The notes: a model not told the origin generated them from the letters alone. Shown: positions 44,820-54,651, numbered from the stretch's first letter. The stretch is DNA of 64,000 nt from Paludibacter sp. (GCA_028690665.1 JAQVAV010000015.1:1-64000); one strand, 5' to 3'. Program-made: numbers and translations.

Positions 44820-47657
44820 TTATCTGAAATCAAACCATAATTTCATACTGATTCCTTCATCTCCTTTTTTAATTCTGACAGATTCTGGCTGGCTATCCGG
44901 ACCTTGTTGAGAAGTCGGTTTAAATGACCGAATTGCAGGGATTTCATACAAAAAAGATAAATCGCCTTCCGGGAAATCAGGCATGGTATTTTCGCCATTC
45001 TGCCGGTATTTCGGTTCTTCCGGAGTAAACACCCGAAAAAACACATGATCGCTTTCGCTGTATATGCTGAAATCAGACTCTCGTGTTTGCAGCGTAGCCC
45101 AATACAGATTGGCGTGATAGCCCTTAAATTCAGGGTATACCAACGTATCGGTGCTTTCGCCGGTAATTGTATTATTATATGCTTTATCCCATAATCCAAA
45201 ATTAGTTCCACGAATCCGGTTTTTCCAAACACGATACGGACCGCGGCCAAACCACTTCATACCTTTTACCCTCGATTCAGGATAAGAAAAAGTCAGGCCG
45301 AGATTTGTGATATTTTCCTGCATAAACGAATCGTCGAATCCACTCCCGCCCGAAGCACGGTTAAGCATAAGAGCAGACATGTGCAATAATCCGTCTGGAA
45401 GCATTTCCCAACGAATAGAATCAACTCCTCCTAAATAATAGAAAGTCAATACCGATTTTTCAGCTTCCTGCCTGATTTTATAATCTTTAAAACGTACTTT
45501 CATACCCACTGTAACAGGGCCTTTATTAAAAGAGACCAACCCCTTTTCATTTCGAACAGAAGTAATTAAACCGGAATTCAGGCTAAACGAAACATGTACA
45601 TTACCGGCATACATTGTAGCAATCGTATCTTTAATTTCGCAAGCAGCTCTTCCTCCGGTTGCAGCAGTTTTCAGTTCCAGCTCCATATAATTTTGTGGAC
45701 GCTTTATTGTAAATGTTCTGGTACACACCACTTGTCCATCGGCATCCATGGCATCTATTTCAAGCACATCAGCCTTAAAAAAATCATTATCAACGGGGAT
45801 AACAACTTTCGAAGTTTCATCTCGTTTGATAGCCGGTAGTTCCACAACACCTTCTTTCAACAAAATACTCTGAACTCCGGACAAAGGTGAACTTATTCTT
45901 TTTAGACGATATTTCAAACTGCAACCTTCGAGAGTTGAGAACAGATAACGATTGGTAACAAACAAATCGCCCTTATACGAAGGAGTGATTAAAAAATCAC
46001 GAATCTGGATCGGAGACCATATTTCCCGGACACTATAGAAACTTCCTTCTTTTTCGCGATACGGACCAACAATGCCATCCGGAGCATTAAAACCATCTGT
46101 ATCCATAATACCTCCTTTATCCGTTCGACGCACTCCTTCATCGCAATATGCCCACATAAATCCTCCGGCAAACAACGAACTTTGTGTCCATTTATCCCAG
46201 AAATTTTCGAGACCTGCGCCCAATCCCTGATCATACATACCATGCATAAATTCGGTAGGCATAAATATGTTTTCGCCATTGGTAAAACGTGCAACACCAG
46301 TCTGATATGCCGGATAGTGGTGTGTATCCAATCCGTCAAAATCAGCCCAGGGGTGAATAACATGCCGTTTTTGAGGGTCATATTTTACAAATTCGCCATC
46401 CACTTCGGTATTCCAACCGCCTTCATTGCCATTGTCCCAGATAATGACACAAGGATGATTCACATCCCGGATTACCGTCTCACGGATAAGCTTTTTACCA
46501 ACTTCTGTATCATAAGCATTTTGCCAACCTGCCAGTTCATCCAAATAAAATAATCCCAGCGAATCACACATATCCAGAAAATGTTTGTCAGGAGGATAAT
46601 GAGACCGGACAGCATTCATGTTCATCGATTTAATTAGCTTAGCATCCATCAACGAAATTTCGCGATTAGTACAGCGCCCCCCGTCAGGGTGGAACGAGTG
46701 CCGGTTGATCCCCTTCAATACCAGCTTTACGCCATTCAGATACAATCCATCATTTCGCCGAAATTCAATGGTACGAAACCCGATACGCTCAGTAAAAATA
46801 TGCACCAGCTCATTTTTTTCGTCACGAAGTTCAAGTTTCAGATTGTACAGATTAGGCGTCTCATTAGTCCAGTTTTTTACCGTAGGCCATTCTACCGAAA
46901 TTTGTTGAGAACTGACTCCGGATTGAAGTTTTATGAGTTTTTCTGGGAAATGAATTTTTCTATCCAATGAACTTACAGAAGCTACAACACAATATCCCTG
47001 AGGAAGCATTGACGTAAAAATATTGGCATTCAATTTTCCTCCGGCCTGAGCATCAACTGATATCCGCTCAATGCTGTTTACAGGACGAGCTTCGAGATAG
47101 ACAGGACGATAAATACCTCCAAACAGCCACCAGTCGGCTTTACGCTCGGCTGCATTCACCGATTTATTGGCAGAATTCTTGAAAACTTTTACTTCGAGTT
47201 TATTGGTATGTCCGAATTTAAGTATATCGGTAATATCATAAGAAAATTCGTAAAATCCACCTTGATGAATATCTCCTGCCGACTGATTATTGATTTTCAC
47301 TTCCGTATCGGTCATTGCTCCTTCGAAAACAATTTTCACCACTTTGTTCTTCCACGAAGCCGGGACTTTAAAACGGTATTCGTACAAGCCATATTCCATA
47401 CTCGGATGTTTTAATCCGGCTTTGTACCAACGCCCGTAAGTATATTCACCAAATTCCTGAAGCTCCCACTGTGACGGTACTTTTATTTTGCTCCACCGGC
47501 GACTGTTCATGCCATCAGAACAATAGAATTTCCAGATTTTTTCATGTCCGAACCCTGTCCCGGAAAGATACTGAAATTCAGTTTTTTGGGAGAATAAACT
47601 AATTGAAATGCAAAGTAGTGCAATGATCTGAATCGTAGTTTTCATGTGTTTAAGCAT
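44820..47657 (-). CDS. Glycoside hydrolase family 2 (beta-galactosidase-like)
   Basis: A 945-residue secreted GH2 enzyme. The second ATG (47645, MKTTIQIIALLCISISLFSQ) gives a clean signal peptide and lies about 18 nt behind the predicted transcription start, so it is the better start. Domains in order are a sugar-binding jelly roll with WWLFGGIYRPVYLEARP, an Ig-like domain, a TIM barrel with NRHSFHPDGGR and acid/base region CVIIWDNGNEGGWN, nucleophile region FMPTEFMHGMYDQG, and a C-terminal large beta-sandwich. The acid/base motif differs from the common WSLGNE. The context suggests a beta-galactosidase or beta-glucuronidase acting on pectin side chains. Confidence 0.88.
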   Translation of the reverse strand: MLKHMKTTIQIIALLCISISLFSQKTEFQYLSGTGFGHEKIWKFYCSDGMNSRRWSKIKVPSQWELQEFGEYTYGRWYKAGLKHPSMEYGLYEYRFKVPASWKNKVVKIVFEGAMTDTEVKINNQSAGDIHQGGFYEFSYDITDILKFGHTNKLEVKVFKNSANKSVNAAERKADWWLFGGIYRPVYLEARPVNSIERISVDAQAGGKLNANIFTSMLPQGYCVVASVSSLDRKIHFPEKLIKLQSGVSSQQISVEWPTVKNWTNETPNLYNLKLELRDEKNELVHIFTERIGFRTIEFRRNDGLYLNGVKLVLKGINRHSFHPDGGRCTNREISLMDAKLIKSMNMNAVRSHYPPDKHFLDMCDSLGLFYLDELAGWQNAYDTEVGKKLIRETVIRDVNHPCVIIWDNGNEGGWNTEVDGEFVKYDPQKRHVIHPWADFDGLDTHHYPAYQTGVARFTNGENIFMPTEFMHGMYDQGLGAGLENFWDKWTQSSLFAGGFMWAYCDEGVRRTDKGGIMDTDGFNAPDGIVGPYREKEGSFYSVREIWSPIQIRDFLITPSYKGDLFVTNRYLFSTLEGCSLKYRLKRISSPLSGVQSILLKEGVVELPAIKRDETSKVVIPVDNDFFKADVLEIDAMDADGQVVCTRTFTIKRPQNYMELELKTAATGGRAACEIKDTIATMYAGNVHVSFSLNSGLITSVRNEKGLVSFNKGPVTVGMKVRFKDYKIRQEAEKSVLTFYYLGGVDSIRWEMLPDGLLHMSALMLNRASGGSGFDDSFMQENITNLGLTFSYPESRVKGMKWFGRGPYRVWKNRIRGTNFGLWDKAYNNTITGESTDTLVYPEFKGYHANLYWATLQTRESDFSIYSESDHVFFRVFTPEEPKYRQNGENTMPDFPEGDLSFLYEIPAIRSFKPTSQQGPDSQPESVRIKKGDEGISMKLWFDFR

Positions 47658-47668
47658 TAATATCCATA

Positions 47669-47676
47669 CAAATCTA
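47669..47676 (-). promoter_or_regulatory. Possible -7 box of the GH2-GH106 operon
   Basis: TAGATTTG on the minus strand fits TAnnTTTG. It would start transcription near 47663, leaving about 18 nt before the ATG at 47645, which is why that start is preferred. No clear -33 element is seen. Confidence 0.42.
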
Positions 47677-47757
47677 AGAAATTCAAATCACCTAAGAAAA
47701 GCTGTATTTGGCTTAAAAGTTAATAACGTATAATTGAAAATGAAATTGTACAAAATT

Positions 47758-47793
47758 CAAGGATAAACTCTCTAAAATAAGAATTTATCCTTG
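47758..47793 (-). terminator. Terminator after the pectate-lyase-like gene
   Basis: Perfect 10-bp arms CAAGGATAAA (47758-47767) and TTTATCCTTG (47784-47793) have a 16-nt loop. On the minus strand a moderately T-rich tail (AATTTTGTAC) follows. It lies about 65 nt past the stop of the upstream gene and before the GH2 promoter. Confidence 0.55.
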
Positions 47794-47859
47794 AGTTTTT
47801 AAGAGATTAAATTAAGCTTATAACTTCTGTTGCTAATTTATGTAAGTTTCCAATATTTA

Positions 47860-50700
47860 TTATTTGAGCAACAATTTTGAGCAAAGATTATTGTTATTCT
47901 CTGAGACTGTAACAATGTATGCTCCACGATTTAGAAATTCCAGTCCCGTAATATGCAACCTGTTTCCACTGGCAGCAAAATTCTTTGTATATAAAACGGT
48001 TCCACTGAGTGTTGCAATTTTCACTTGTAAATTCCGGTTTCCAAAATCAGAAGCAACAATATTAAATTCATCAACAAACGGAAGAGGATAAACCGACATT
48101 TCTGCTGAAAACCGGGGATTAAACAGACCTGTTTTCATTCCCTCATTATAATTATCCAGCACGTCCTCGGCAGTCAAAGCTCCTTTATAAATCGAAATTT
48201 CATCAAGTGATCCGCCAAATGCATTTACAAAATTCACATTCGTATTCCCTATAACTAAATTTTCTGTTTGAGAAATATCACCGGTTACATCTGTCTTTGT
48301 ACCTTTTAATACTCCATCGATATAGAGATTCAACACATCATTTTCCACATCCCTTACTCCTACCAAATGATGCCACACATTGTCAAAATATGTCGAGCCG
48401 GTAATATCAAGAGCCGTTTTAGTTATATTATCATCGATCGCCCATGTAAGGCGGTCATTGCTTCCGGTATTATTGTACTGAACACCAAACCATTTCCCCG
48501 TTGCTCCCGTTGTTGTATTGGCAGTATGACTTCCTTTGTGAAGCAAATACCAGTCGACTGCACCGCCGGCTGATTTAAACCATAATTCTACAGAAAATGA
48601 CTCATTCCCTAATGAAATGGCATCATAATGGTTTTGAACGAATGCAGCATTTGTTGGTGATGAAGGTATTGTTACGCAATTATTTACAACACCGGTTCCC
48701 CATGTCGGGGTAAAATTCTCAGCAGTAGCGTATCCCTGCACTTCATTCATTGCTGTCGTACCTTCTGTTTCATTCATAGGGAAATAGGCCACTTTTCCCC
48801 GTTCCGGTTTTTGTCCGGTTAGAAAAGACCAAACATCTCCCTCCTGGCTTCCTAACAAATTACTTGTATCTACACGCCAAAAATATGTTGTATTTGACAG
48901 AACTGTAAGATTATAAGAGGTAGCAGTAATACCCGTCGCCACTTCGCTCAGGTTACCGGCATCTGTTCCCACAAAAACATTATAATACAAATTTCCACCC
49001 CAGACACCGGTCAGATTTGTCCACTGCAAAGTAACCTGAGTATAAGAAGCTACAGTTGATTGATCTTCCGGTACAGGTTCTACACAAGCAACAGGAGGAG
49101 CTGCTTCACCCAAAGTAGCTCCTTTCACCGAAGAAGTATAAACTGACTCCTGATTTCCTTTAATCGTTTTTAATCTGAAATAATAAGTTGTATTAGAAGC
49201 CAATCCTGTGATCTTATATTCAGACAATGCCGGATCTATGGTTGCAACTTCTTCAAAACTAACATCATCTATAGATTTCTCGACAATAATATTAGTTGCA
49301 GCAGCTTCATTATTAGTCCATTTTATTGTCACAAAATCAGTGTCAACGGCTTTCACCGAAAGTAGTGTAGGATATTTCACATAGTTCTGTCCTGAAGTAA
49401 TACTATTGATATAACGTTCAATATTCAGGTATCCGCTTTCATGTACAGTCAATGCATCCGAAGCGTCATTTTTATCTAATCCGTTAGCATCTTCCCACGT
49501 ATCTGGAATTCCATCATTATCACTATCTGGGGCTTTTATACCAGCAAATACATATCCAACCGTATTCGGTAATCCCAGAGAAGATTCTCCATAAATCAAG
49601 GCACCGGCAGTTCCTAACGAAGTCAGTTCATTAATAAGATATTTATCAACTTCATCGCGATAAGGTAAGACGGCTCCAACACTGTCAACCACCCAGTTAT
49701 AAGCGGCTTCTGCCGTAAGTTTATTTTCAATAACAGGATGTGATTTAGGAATTCCGGTAAAACTATTATAATCAGCAACAAACGTTCCGGGACCAAAGTC
49801 ATCCTCAACAGCAAGAGTTCCGTTTAATGTACCATCAGTAGTATAATCTAAATAATTGCCGGACTGGCAAATTTGAAAATTTTCATTGGCTCTTACAAAA
49901 GCATCTGTAGTTCCGGTTTCAGGACCTTTAATAAAATAATTATTTTCAATGACAGCCCAGGAGGATCCTTCAGAATCTCCCAAAATATATCCACCGCCTG
50001 ATCCCCAGTCATAGACCACATTATTCACATATTGATTTAAACCTTTGACTTTCGGATTACGGGTTTTATTATCAATATAAAGGTTTTTATACAAGGTAAC
50101 GCCACCGTCAGTCTGAATAAGTCCTCCGGCGGAATGAGTCATAATTCCCTGACCGATAATTGAATTCTGAATAGTTATATTTCCAGGTTCAGTACCTTTA
50201 TCATCCCAGCTGACAGAGAATGTTTCATCAAGTCCCCATGTAATTGAACAATGATCAAAAATCATATCAGTTCCATTAGCAATTCCGGCGGCATCCTTCC
50301 CTGAATCCCCGCTCAGCCCCATCCTGAAACGCATATAACGAACAATTACGTCTTTAGCCCCTGAAAATGAAACCCCATTCCCATATACCACAATGCCTTC
50401 ACCTGGTGCTGTTTGACCTGCAACAGTTATGTTACCAGAAAAAATAAGCCTGCTATCGATTTTTATGACCCCTGCTACATCGAAAACAACAATTCGGTTT
50501 GATTGACTAACGGCATCGCGTAACGAACCCGTACCTGAATCATTAAGGTTTGTTACATGATAAATGGTAGGAGCCGAAGCAGCCCGGGCCCCCTTGGTAT
50601 ATTTTCCAAAACCTTCTGCTCCTGGGAACGCTTCTATCTGAGCAAAAAAAATCGTAATCGACAATACAAGAAATGTAATTGTAAGTATTGATTTCTTCAT
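47860..50700 (-). CDS. Secreted pectate lyase-like (PL1-type) protein with FN3, LamG and T9SS domains
   Basis: A 946-residue T9SS cargo protein. After a signal peptide, EAFPGAEGFGKYTKGARAAS opens a PL1-like beta-helix (about 22-330) with VIVRYMRFRMGLSGDSGKDA and DHCSITWGLDETFSVSWDD, the calcium and substrate region of pectate lyases. A thrombospondin-3-like calcium motif (PDSDNDGIPDTWEDANGLDK, near 400) comes next. Two fibronectin type III domains, a LamG/concanavalin-like domain (about 650-850; VELWFKSAGGAVDWYLLHKG) and a T9SS type A tail (MSVYPLPFVDEFNI ... ENNNLCSKLLLK) follow. It should be exported to the cell surface to cut pectin. Confidence 0.88.
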   Translation of the reverse strand: MKKSILTITFLVLSITIFFAQIEAFPGAEGFGKYTKGARAASAPTIYHVTNLNDSGTGSLRDAVSQSNRIVVFDVAGVIKIDSRLIFSGNITVAGQTAPGEGIVVYGNGVSFSGAKDVIVRYMRFRMGLSGDSGKDAAGIANGTDMIFDHCSITWGLDETFSVSWDDKGTEPGNITIQNSIIGQGIMTHSAGGLIQTDGGVTLYKNLYIDNKTRNPKVKGLNQYVNNVVYDWGSGGGYILGDSEGSSWAVIENNYFIKGPETGTTDAFVRANENFQICQSGNYLDYTTDGTLNGTLAVEDDFGPGTFVADYNSFTGIPKSHPVIENKLTAEAAYNWVVDSVGAVLPYRDEVDKYLINELTSLGTAGALIYGESSLGLPNTVGYVFAGIKAPDSDNDGIPDTWEDANGLDKNDASDALTVHESGYLNIERYINSITSGQNYVKYPTLLSVKAVDTDFVTIKWTNNEAAATNIIVEKSIDDVSFEEVATIDPALSEYKITGLASNTTYYFRLKTIKGNQESVYTSSVKGATLGEAAPPVACVEPVPEDQSTVASYTQVTLQWTNLTGVWGGNLYYNVFVGTDAGNLSEVATGITATSYNLTVLSNTTYFWRVDTSNLLGSQEGDVWSFLTGQKPERGKVAYFPMNETEGTTAMNEVQGYATAENFTPTWGTGVVNNCVTIPSSPTNAAFVQNHYDAISLGNESFSVELWFKSAGGAVDWYLLHKGSHTANTTTGATGKWFGVQYNNTGSNDRLTWAIDDNITKTALDITGSTYFDNVWHHLVGVRDVENDVLNLYIDGVLKGTKTDVTGDISQTENLVIGNTNVNFVNAFGGSLDEISIYKGALTAEDVLDNYNEGMKTGLFNPRFSAEMSVYPLPFVDEFNIVASDFGNRNLQVKIATLSGTVLYTKNFAASGNRLHITGLEFLNRGAYIVTVSENNNNLCSKLLLK

Positions 50701-50740
50701 TTTAAAACAAAATATTAGGTTTGATTCTGAATATATTCAA

Positions 50741-50748
50741 CAAAAGTA
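50741..50748 (-). promoter_or_regulatory. Possible -7 box of the pectate-lyase-like gene
   Basis: TACTTTTG on the minus strand, 41 nt before the ATG, fits the -7 consensus; no -33 partner is obvious. Confidence 0.38.
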
Positions 50749-50819
50749 TATTTTTCAGCTTTTGCTTTCGCTTCGGAATTTGATAGTATGACTTTTCCTA
50801 TTGTTTTTTCTAAACCAAA

Positions 50820-50850
50820 TGAGCCGGTCATTTTATAAACAACCGGCTCA
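50820..50850 (-). terminator. Terminator after the autotransporter-repeat T9SS gene
   Basis: GC-rich 9-bp arms TGAGCCGGT (50820-50828) and ACCGGCTCA (50842-50850) enclose a 13-nt loop. On the minus strand a T-rich stretch (TTTGGTTTAG) follows. It sits 20 nt past the stop of the gene. Confidence 0.65.
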
Positions 50851-50869
50851 GAGTTTATCTCAATATAAT

Positions 50870-52984
50870 TTACTTCAATATCAGTTTTTCCACTTTGGTT
50901 TCTCCATTCATAAGCACTTTGGCATAATAAATACCCGGTGCCAGATCAGCAACGCTGAATCTTGTAGTTGCAGCGTTGACATTTTTATTCAACACAACTT
51001 GTCCCTGCATATTGATAATTGATACAGAAGAAATTATATCTTCTCCTGCGTTGAAGTTTATTGCTCCACGAACCGGATTTGGATATACTTTTAGCATTGT
51101 TTTCGAGGGAGTATTTACTTCCGATGCGGAAGCACTACCATGTGCCGTTACAATTACTTTATAATTTACAATAACAGAGTCCATCTCTACTGTTGTTATT
51201 GCAGTAGAATCTGCATTTGTAGCAGTTATTACATGATCGGTAAATGTATAAGTTTCTTTATCAATAGACACAGTATCATATTTTGCTTCCACACTCCACG
51301 TAACGCCCTCAATTGTAGGATATTCAATATCAAATCCGGAGGAATTCGCATCAAGGCTTCTTGCTTTAATAATTTCAAATTGATCGCCATCGTTAATTAT
51401 AAAACCATTCCGTGTGTCCATTGCAATTTTAATTTTAGGTTTACCAGCACTAATAGTATCAATTTGGAATTTCAGTTTTCCACTGGCAACTACCTGATCG
51501 TAATTTTCAACCGTATTTATCTGGAATTCTGCTACGGAACCGGCATTTAAATTCAGATTATATGAACCGGTACCTCCAAATTTATTGGAAACGGTTGCAC
51601 TTGTACTGGTAGTATCAATATAAGAAAAAGAATATGAAAAGGGACGATCATATTTATCAATCATGGCAGCACTCAATGAATCTGAAATCATCAATGTTCC
51701 AACACCATTGTTTCCCGGCTCTAATTTTCCGGCAACAGTCACATCGCCCATTATACGACCGGTACCACCCAACATTCCGTTTTCTTCTACATTTACCCAG
51801 TTACCGATTCCGCCACGATACGTTCCACGTAAATTTTTATCACATACAAGCAAACCTCCTTCACGCACAATAACACCACCAATAATATCATTATCACTAT
51901 TTGTAAAAGTGTAAGTACCTGTACCCACTTTATATATTCCTACATGGTTGTAGTGGGTAGTGATCCCATTTGCCTGAGCAATGCGGCCAGGAAAAACAAC
52001 ATCGGTATTCAATCCTCCAATGAAATAATATACTTTAGGACTATTGGATTTCTTATAATATCCGGCCAAAACTGAAGTCGTATCAACAGCCTGTAATTCT
52101 CCAATTGCATAAGCTTTCACTCCGGATTCGGAAGCAATAGTCACTTCAGGTCCTAAAGTAAGTCGGCGATTATAAAATATTGAATCGATATTAAATCCCT
52201 GTAACGAATCTTTAAAAGTCTTATTTGCTTCAAAAACAAGGCCCTTAAATCCGGGAGTTCCACTGCTATTTGTATTTTTGTCTACCTGAACATTTCCCTC
52301 GAAATTGCTCCAGTCACCATGATTTTTTGATTTTTTACCTAAATAATTTCTGTCTCCTCCAGCATAAATATGCAAATCACCCTTACCTGAAAGAGGACTC
52401 TGCCAGTTGCAATATCTTGGCAAACGAATAGCACCTTCCTGACCTTCAGGAATTTCCATAGACACTGATACTTCAGGATAATTCTTTGAATCATTTTCTG
52501 CAAATACAGCGGTTCCACCTTCAAATTTTAGTATAGCCCCAAAAATACTGTTACTTGTATACTTTTCCATAACAAGCTCTCCATTTTTCAAAACGGTTCC
52601 ACCTTCCAGGTCGTTCACAACATCCATAACAAATGTCCCCTCCCCATTTTTCACGAGAGCTCCTGTTCCTTTGATAGAATCAGTAGCATCGGTGTAGCGA
52701 ATGACATAAGTTTTGGTTCCATTTACAAAAACACTGTCTGCCAAAACATTTCCGGACAATTTAATTGTATCGGAACCATCTACCGAAGTATCATCAAAAA
52801 TAGCATCCGCTCCTTCTACAAATGTCTTTGGGAGAGGCACTGTAAACGAAGGGTCGAGCCAGTTAGCTGTTGCATAATCCCATAGCTGATCAGTTTGCGA
52901 ACCATTCCATTTTCTCTGAATATTTTCAGAAAACACAGTGCTCGCTATCAGCAATCCAAAAACGAAAAACGTAATTTTTTTCAT
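50870..52984 (-). CDS. Autotransporter-repeat-like beta-helix protein with T9SS sorting domain
   Basis: A 704-residue secreted protein. It has a signal peptide (ITFFVFGLLIASTVFS) and a start typical of passenger-repeat proteins (RKWNGSQTDQLWDYATANWL). At least two autotransporter-associated repeats are visible (GTGALVKNGEGTFVMDVVND and VGTYTFTNSDNDIIGGVIVR), then a long beta-rich region. The C-terminal T9SS type A domain is LKVYPNPVRGAINFNAGEDI to KVLMNGETKVEKLILK. No catalytic domain is recognisable. It is flanked by the pectate-lyase-like gene and GH105, so it may bind polysaccharide or form a surface structure used in pectin breakdown. Function is unknown. Confidence 0.75.
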   Translation of the reverse strand: MKKITFFVFGLLIASTVFSENIQRKWNGSQTDQLWDYATANWLDPSFTVPLPKTFVEGADAIFDDTSVDGSDTIKLSGNVLADSVFVNGTKTYVIRYTDATDSIKGTGALVKNGEGTFVMDVVNDLEGGTVLKNGELVMEKYTSNSIFGAILKFEGGTAVFAENDSKNYPEVSVSMEIPEGQEGAIRLPRYCNWQSPLSGKGDLHIYAGGDRNYLGKKSKNHGDWSNFEGNVQVDKNTNSSGTPGFKGLVFEANKTFKDSLQGFNIDSIFYNRRLTLGPEVTIASESGVKAYAIGELQAVDTTSVLAGYYKKSNSPKVYYFIGGLNTDVVFPGRIAQANGITTHYNHVGIYKVGTGTYTFTNSDNDIIGGVIVREGGLLVCDKNLRGTYRGGIGNWVNVEENGMLGGTGRIMGDVTVAGKLEPGNNGVGTLMISDSLSAAMIDKYDRPFSYSFSYIDTTSTSATVSNKFGGTGSYNLNLNAGSVAEFQINTVENYDQVVASGKLKFQIDTISAGKPKIKIAMDTRNGFIINDGDQFEIIKARSLDANSSGFDIEYPTIEGVTWSVEAKYDTVSIDKETYTFTDHVITATNADSTAITTVEMDSVIVNYKVIVTAHGSASASEVNTPSKTMLKVYPNPVRGAINFNAGEDIISSVSIINMQGQVVLNKNVNAATTRFSVADLAPGIYYAKVLMNGETKVEKLILK

Positions 52985-53119
52985 ATTATAAAAGAATTAA
53001 TGAATAATTAGATTTTATTATGCAAATAAAGAGATTGTAAGCCTTTTTACTGATACTATTTTTGGCAGTTAGACTTACAATTTTGATTGTATTACACTCC
53101 CGAAAGATATAAATGTCTT

Positions 53120-54346
53120 TTATCTCCGGGATTTGGAAAGTTCTATACAACCCATGATAAAAGGCCCGGTTGCTTTTGAGTCATTATCCCGGATTCTTTC
53201 ATTGATATAATAATCGTAACTACCATCCCTGTATGGTTTACCTCCAAGCCCAGCAACAGCACAGCACTTTGTCATACTATAAGTACCATCTTCGTTTCTT
53301 ACAATCAAATGATCTAGTAGCCCGTTATAGGCTTTTACAGAAGTGTCCAGATATTTCTTATCTATATAATGATGATTTACAGATTTTGCAACGGCGTACA
53401 TAATCATGCTCGAAACAGAGGCTTCTTCATAATTCTCGTCCTTACCTCCCAGATTTACCACCTGATACCATAATCCGTTCTTCGATTGATACTTGGTCAT
53501 GACCTCTGCCAGATGCTGCAAAATTCGAATCAATTCCTGACGCCGTGGATGATTTTCAGGGACAAAATCAAGTACATCAACTGTAGCCATAAAAAACCAA
53601 CCGATACTCCGACCCCAAAAATTCGGAGAATGTCCGGTTCTCGGATTTGCCCATTTCTGTTTGCTACTTTCGTCCCAGGCATGATACAACAACCCTGTTT
53701 TTTCATCTAATGTCCGCTTATAACACAAGGTAACCTGCCGGATAGCCTCATCAATCCATACCGGTTGATTAAATTGAACACCATATTGAGCCATAAACGG
53801 AGAAGCCATGTAAATACCGTCTAACCAAATCTGATCAGGATAAACGAGTTTATGCCAATATCCCCCTTCTGCCGTCCGGGGTTGATGCTTTAACTGCTCA
53901 ATTAAGAAATCTATGGCAATTTTATATTTTGGATTTCCGGTTTTTGAATAGACATCGAACAGTATTTTTCCTGAATTGATAAAATCAATATTATATTTTA
54001 ATGGTTCATATAAATATATCTCGCCCTCATCGTTTATAAGAGAGTCAGCCCATTTCCCCACATAAGTATAGTACTTTTCATCTCCGGTAGCTTTCCACAT
54101 TTTCAGCATAGCTAAAGCCTCAACACCTTGTGCATACCCAAAATACAATCTTTTTCCATGGTCTAACTGCCATGCCTCAGGGAAACGTTTCATTTCCGAG
54201 TCGACAAACAAACAAGCAAACTTAATTTCATCGGGATGTTTAAACTTTTCTGACAGAGTCTTTTTGGAAAAATCGCAGGAAAATGCAATTAAGAACAAGA
54301 TTATAGTTATAAATAAAACCTTTAAGAAAAAATACAGTTTTGTCAT
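53120..54346 (-). CDS. Glycoside hydrolase family 105 unsaturated rhamnogalacturonyl hydrolase
   Basis: A 408-residue (alpha/alpha)6-barrel enzyme of the YteR/YesR type that removes the unsaturated uronic acid left by pectate or rhamnogalacturonan lyases. Motifs are YFGYAQGVEALAMLKMW, the catalytic aspartate region PDQIWLDGIYMASPFMAQYG, TGHSPNFWGRSIGWFFMATV, and WYQVVNLGGKDENYEEASVS. The N-terminus VLFITIILFLIAFSCDFSKK is a lipoprotein signal (Cys about residue 24), so it is likely anchored in the envelope. It has the best promoter of the pectin cluster just upstream. Confidence 0.93.
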   Translation of the reverse strand: MTKLYFFLKVLFITIILFLIAFSCDFSKKTLSEKFKHPDEIKFACLFVDSEMKRFPEAWQLDHGKRLYFGYAQGVEALAMLKMWKATGDEKYYTYVGKWADSLINDEGEIYLYEPLKYNIDFINSGKILFDVYSKTGNPKYKIAIDFLIEQLKHQPRTAEGGYWHKLVYPDQIWLDGIYMASPFMAQYGVQFNQPVWIDEAIRQVTLCYKRTLDEKTGLLYHAWDESSKQKWANPRTGHSPNFWGRSIGWFFMATVDVLDFVPENHPRRQELIRILQHLAEVMTKYQSKNGLWYQVVNLGGKDENYEEASVSSMIMYAVAKSVNHHYIDKKYLDTSVKAYNGLLDHLIVRNEDGTYSMTKCCAVAGLGGKPYRDGSYDYYINERIRDNDSKATGPFIMGCIELSKSRR

Positions 54347-54384
54347 AATTTATAAGATATTGAATATGTGATAATTACACAATA

Positions 54385-54413
54385 CAAAATTAAGTATCTG
54401 AATAAATTACAAA
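54385..54413 (-). promoter_or_regulatory. Promoter of the GH105 gene
   Basis: On the minus strand TTTG (54410-54413) and TAATTTTG (54385-54392) with a 17-nt spacer fit the Bacteroidota -33/-7 pattern. The leader would be about 35 nt. Confidence 0.55.
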
Positions 54414-54624
54414 CATTGGATTTTGGCTTAATTGATATACTTTTTGTCCTAAAAGACGAAGAGTATTATGTCGGGAGATTCTACTTAATTATTAACAGAA
54501 AAAAGTTTTTATTCAGAAGAAATTTGAAATACATATTTGATTCACAGTATATTAACTAAAATAATTTATAAAATAATCGGCATTAAGACTTCGAGAAGAA
54601 ATAAATTATTCCGAAAAAAATTTT

Positions 54625-54651
54625 TTTGTGATGGAAAAATTGATAATTTTG
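54625..54651 (+). promoter_or_regulatory. Promoter of the ferredoxin gene
   Basis: TAATTTTG at 54644-54651 is a good -7 box, 37 nt before the ATG. TTTG at 54625-54628 is a -33 candidate, though the 15-nt spacer is shorter than usual. Confidence 0.45.

Noticed and set aside
54368..54559. 63-codon frame between GH105 and ferredoxin
   Set aside because: It overlaps the GH105 promoter and is a lysine/isoleucine/leucine-rich chance frame.
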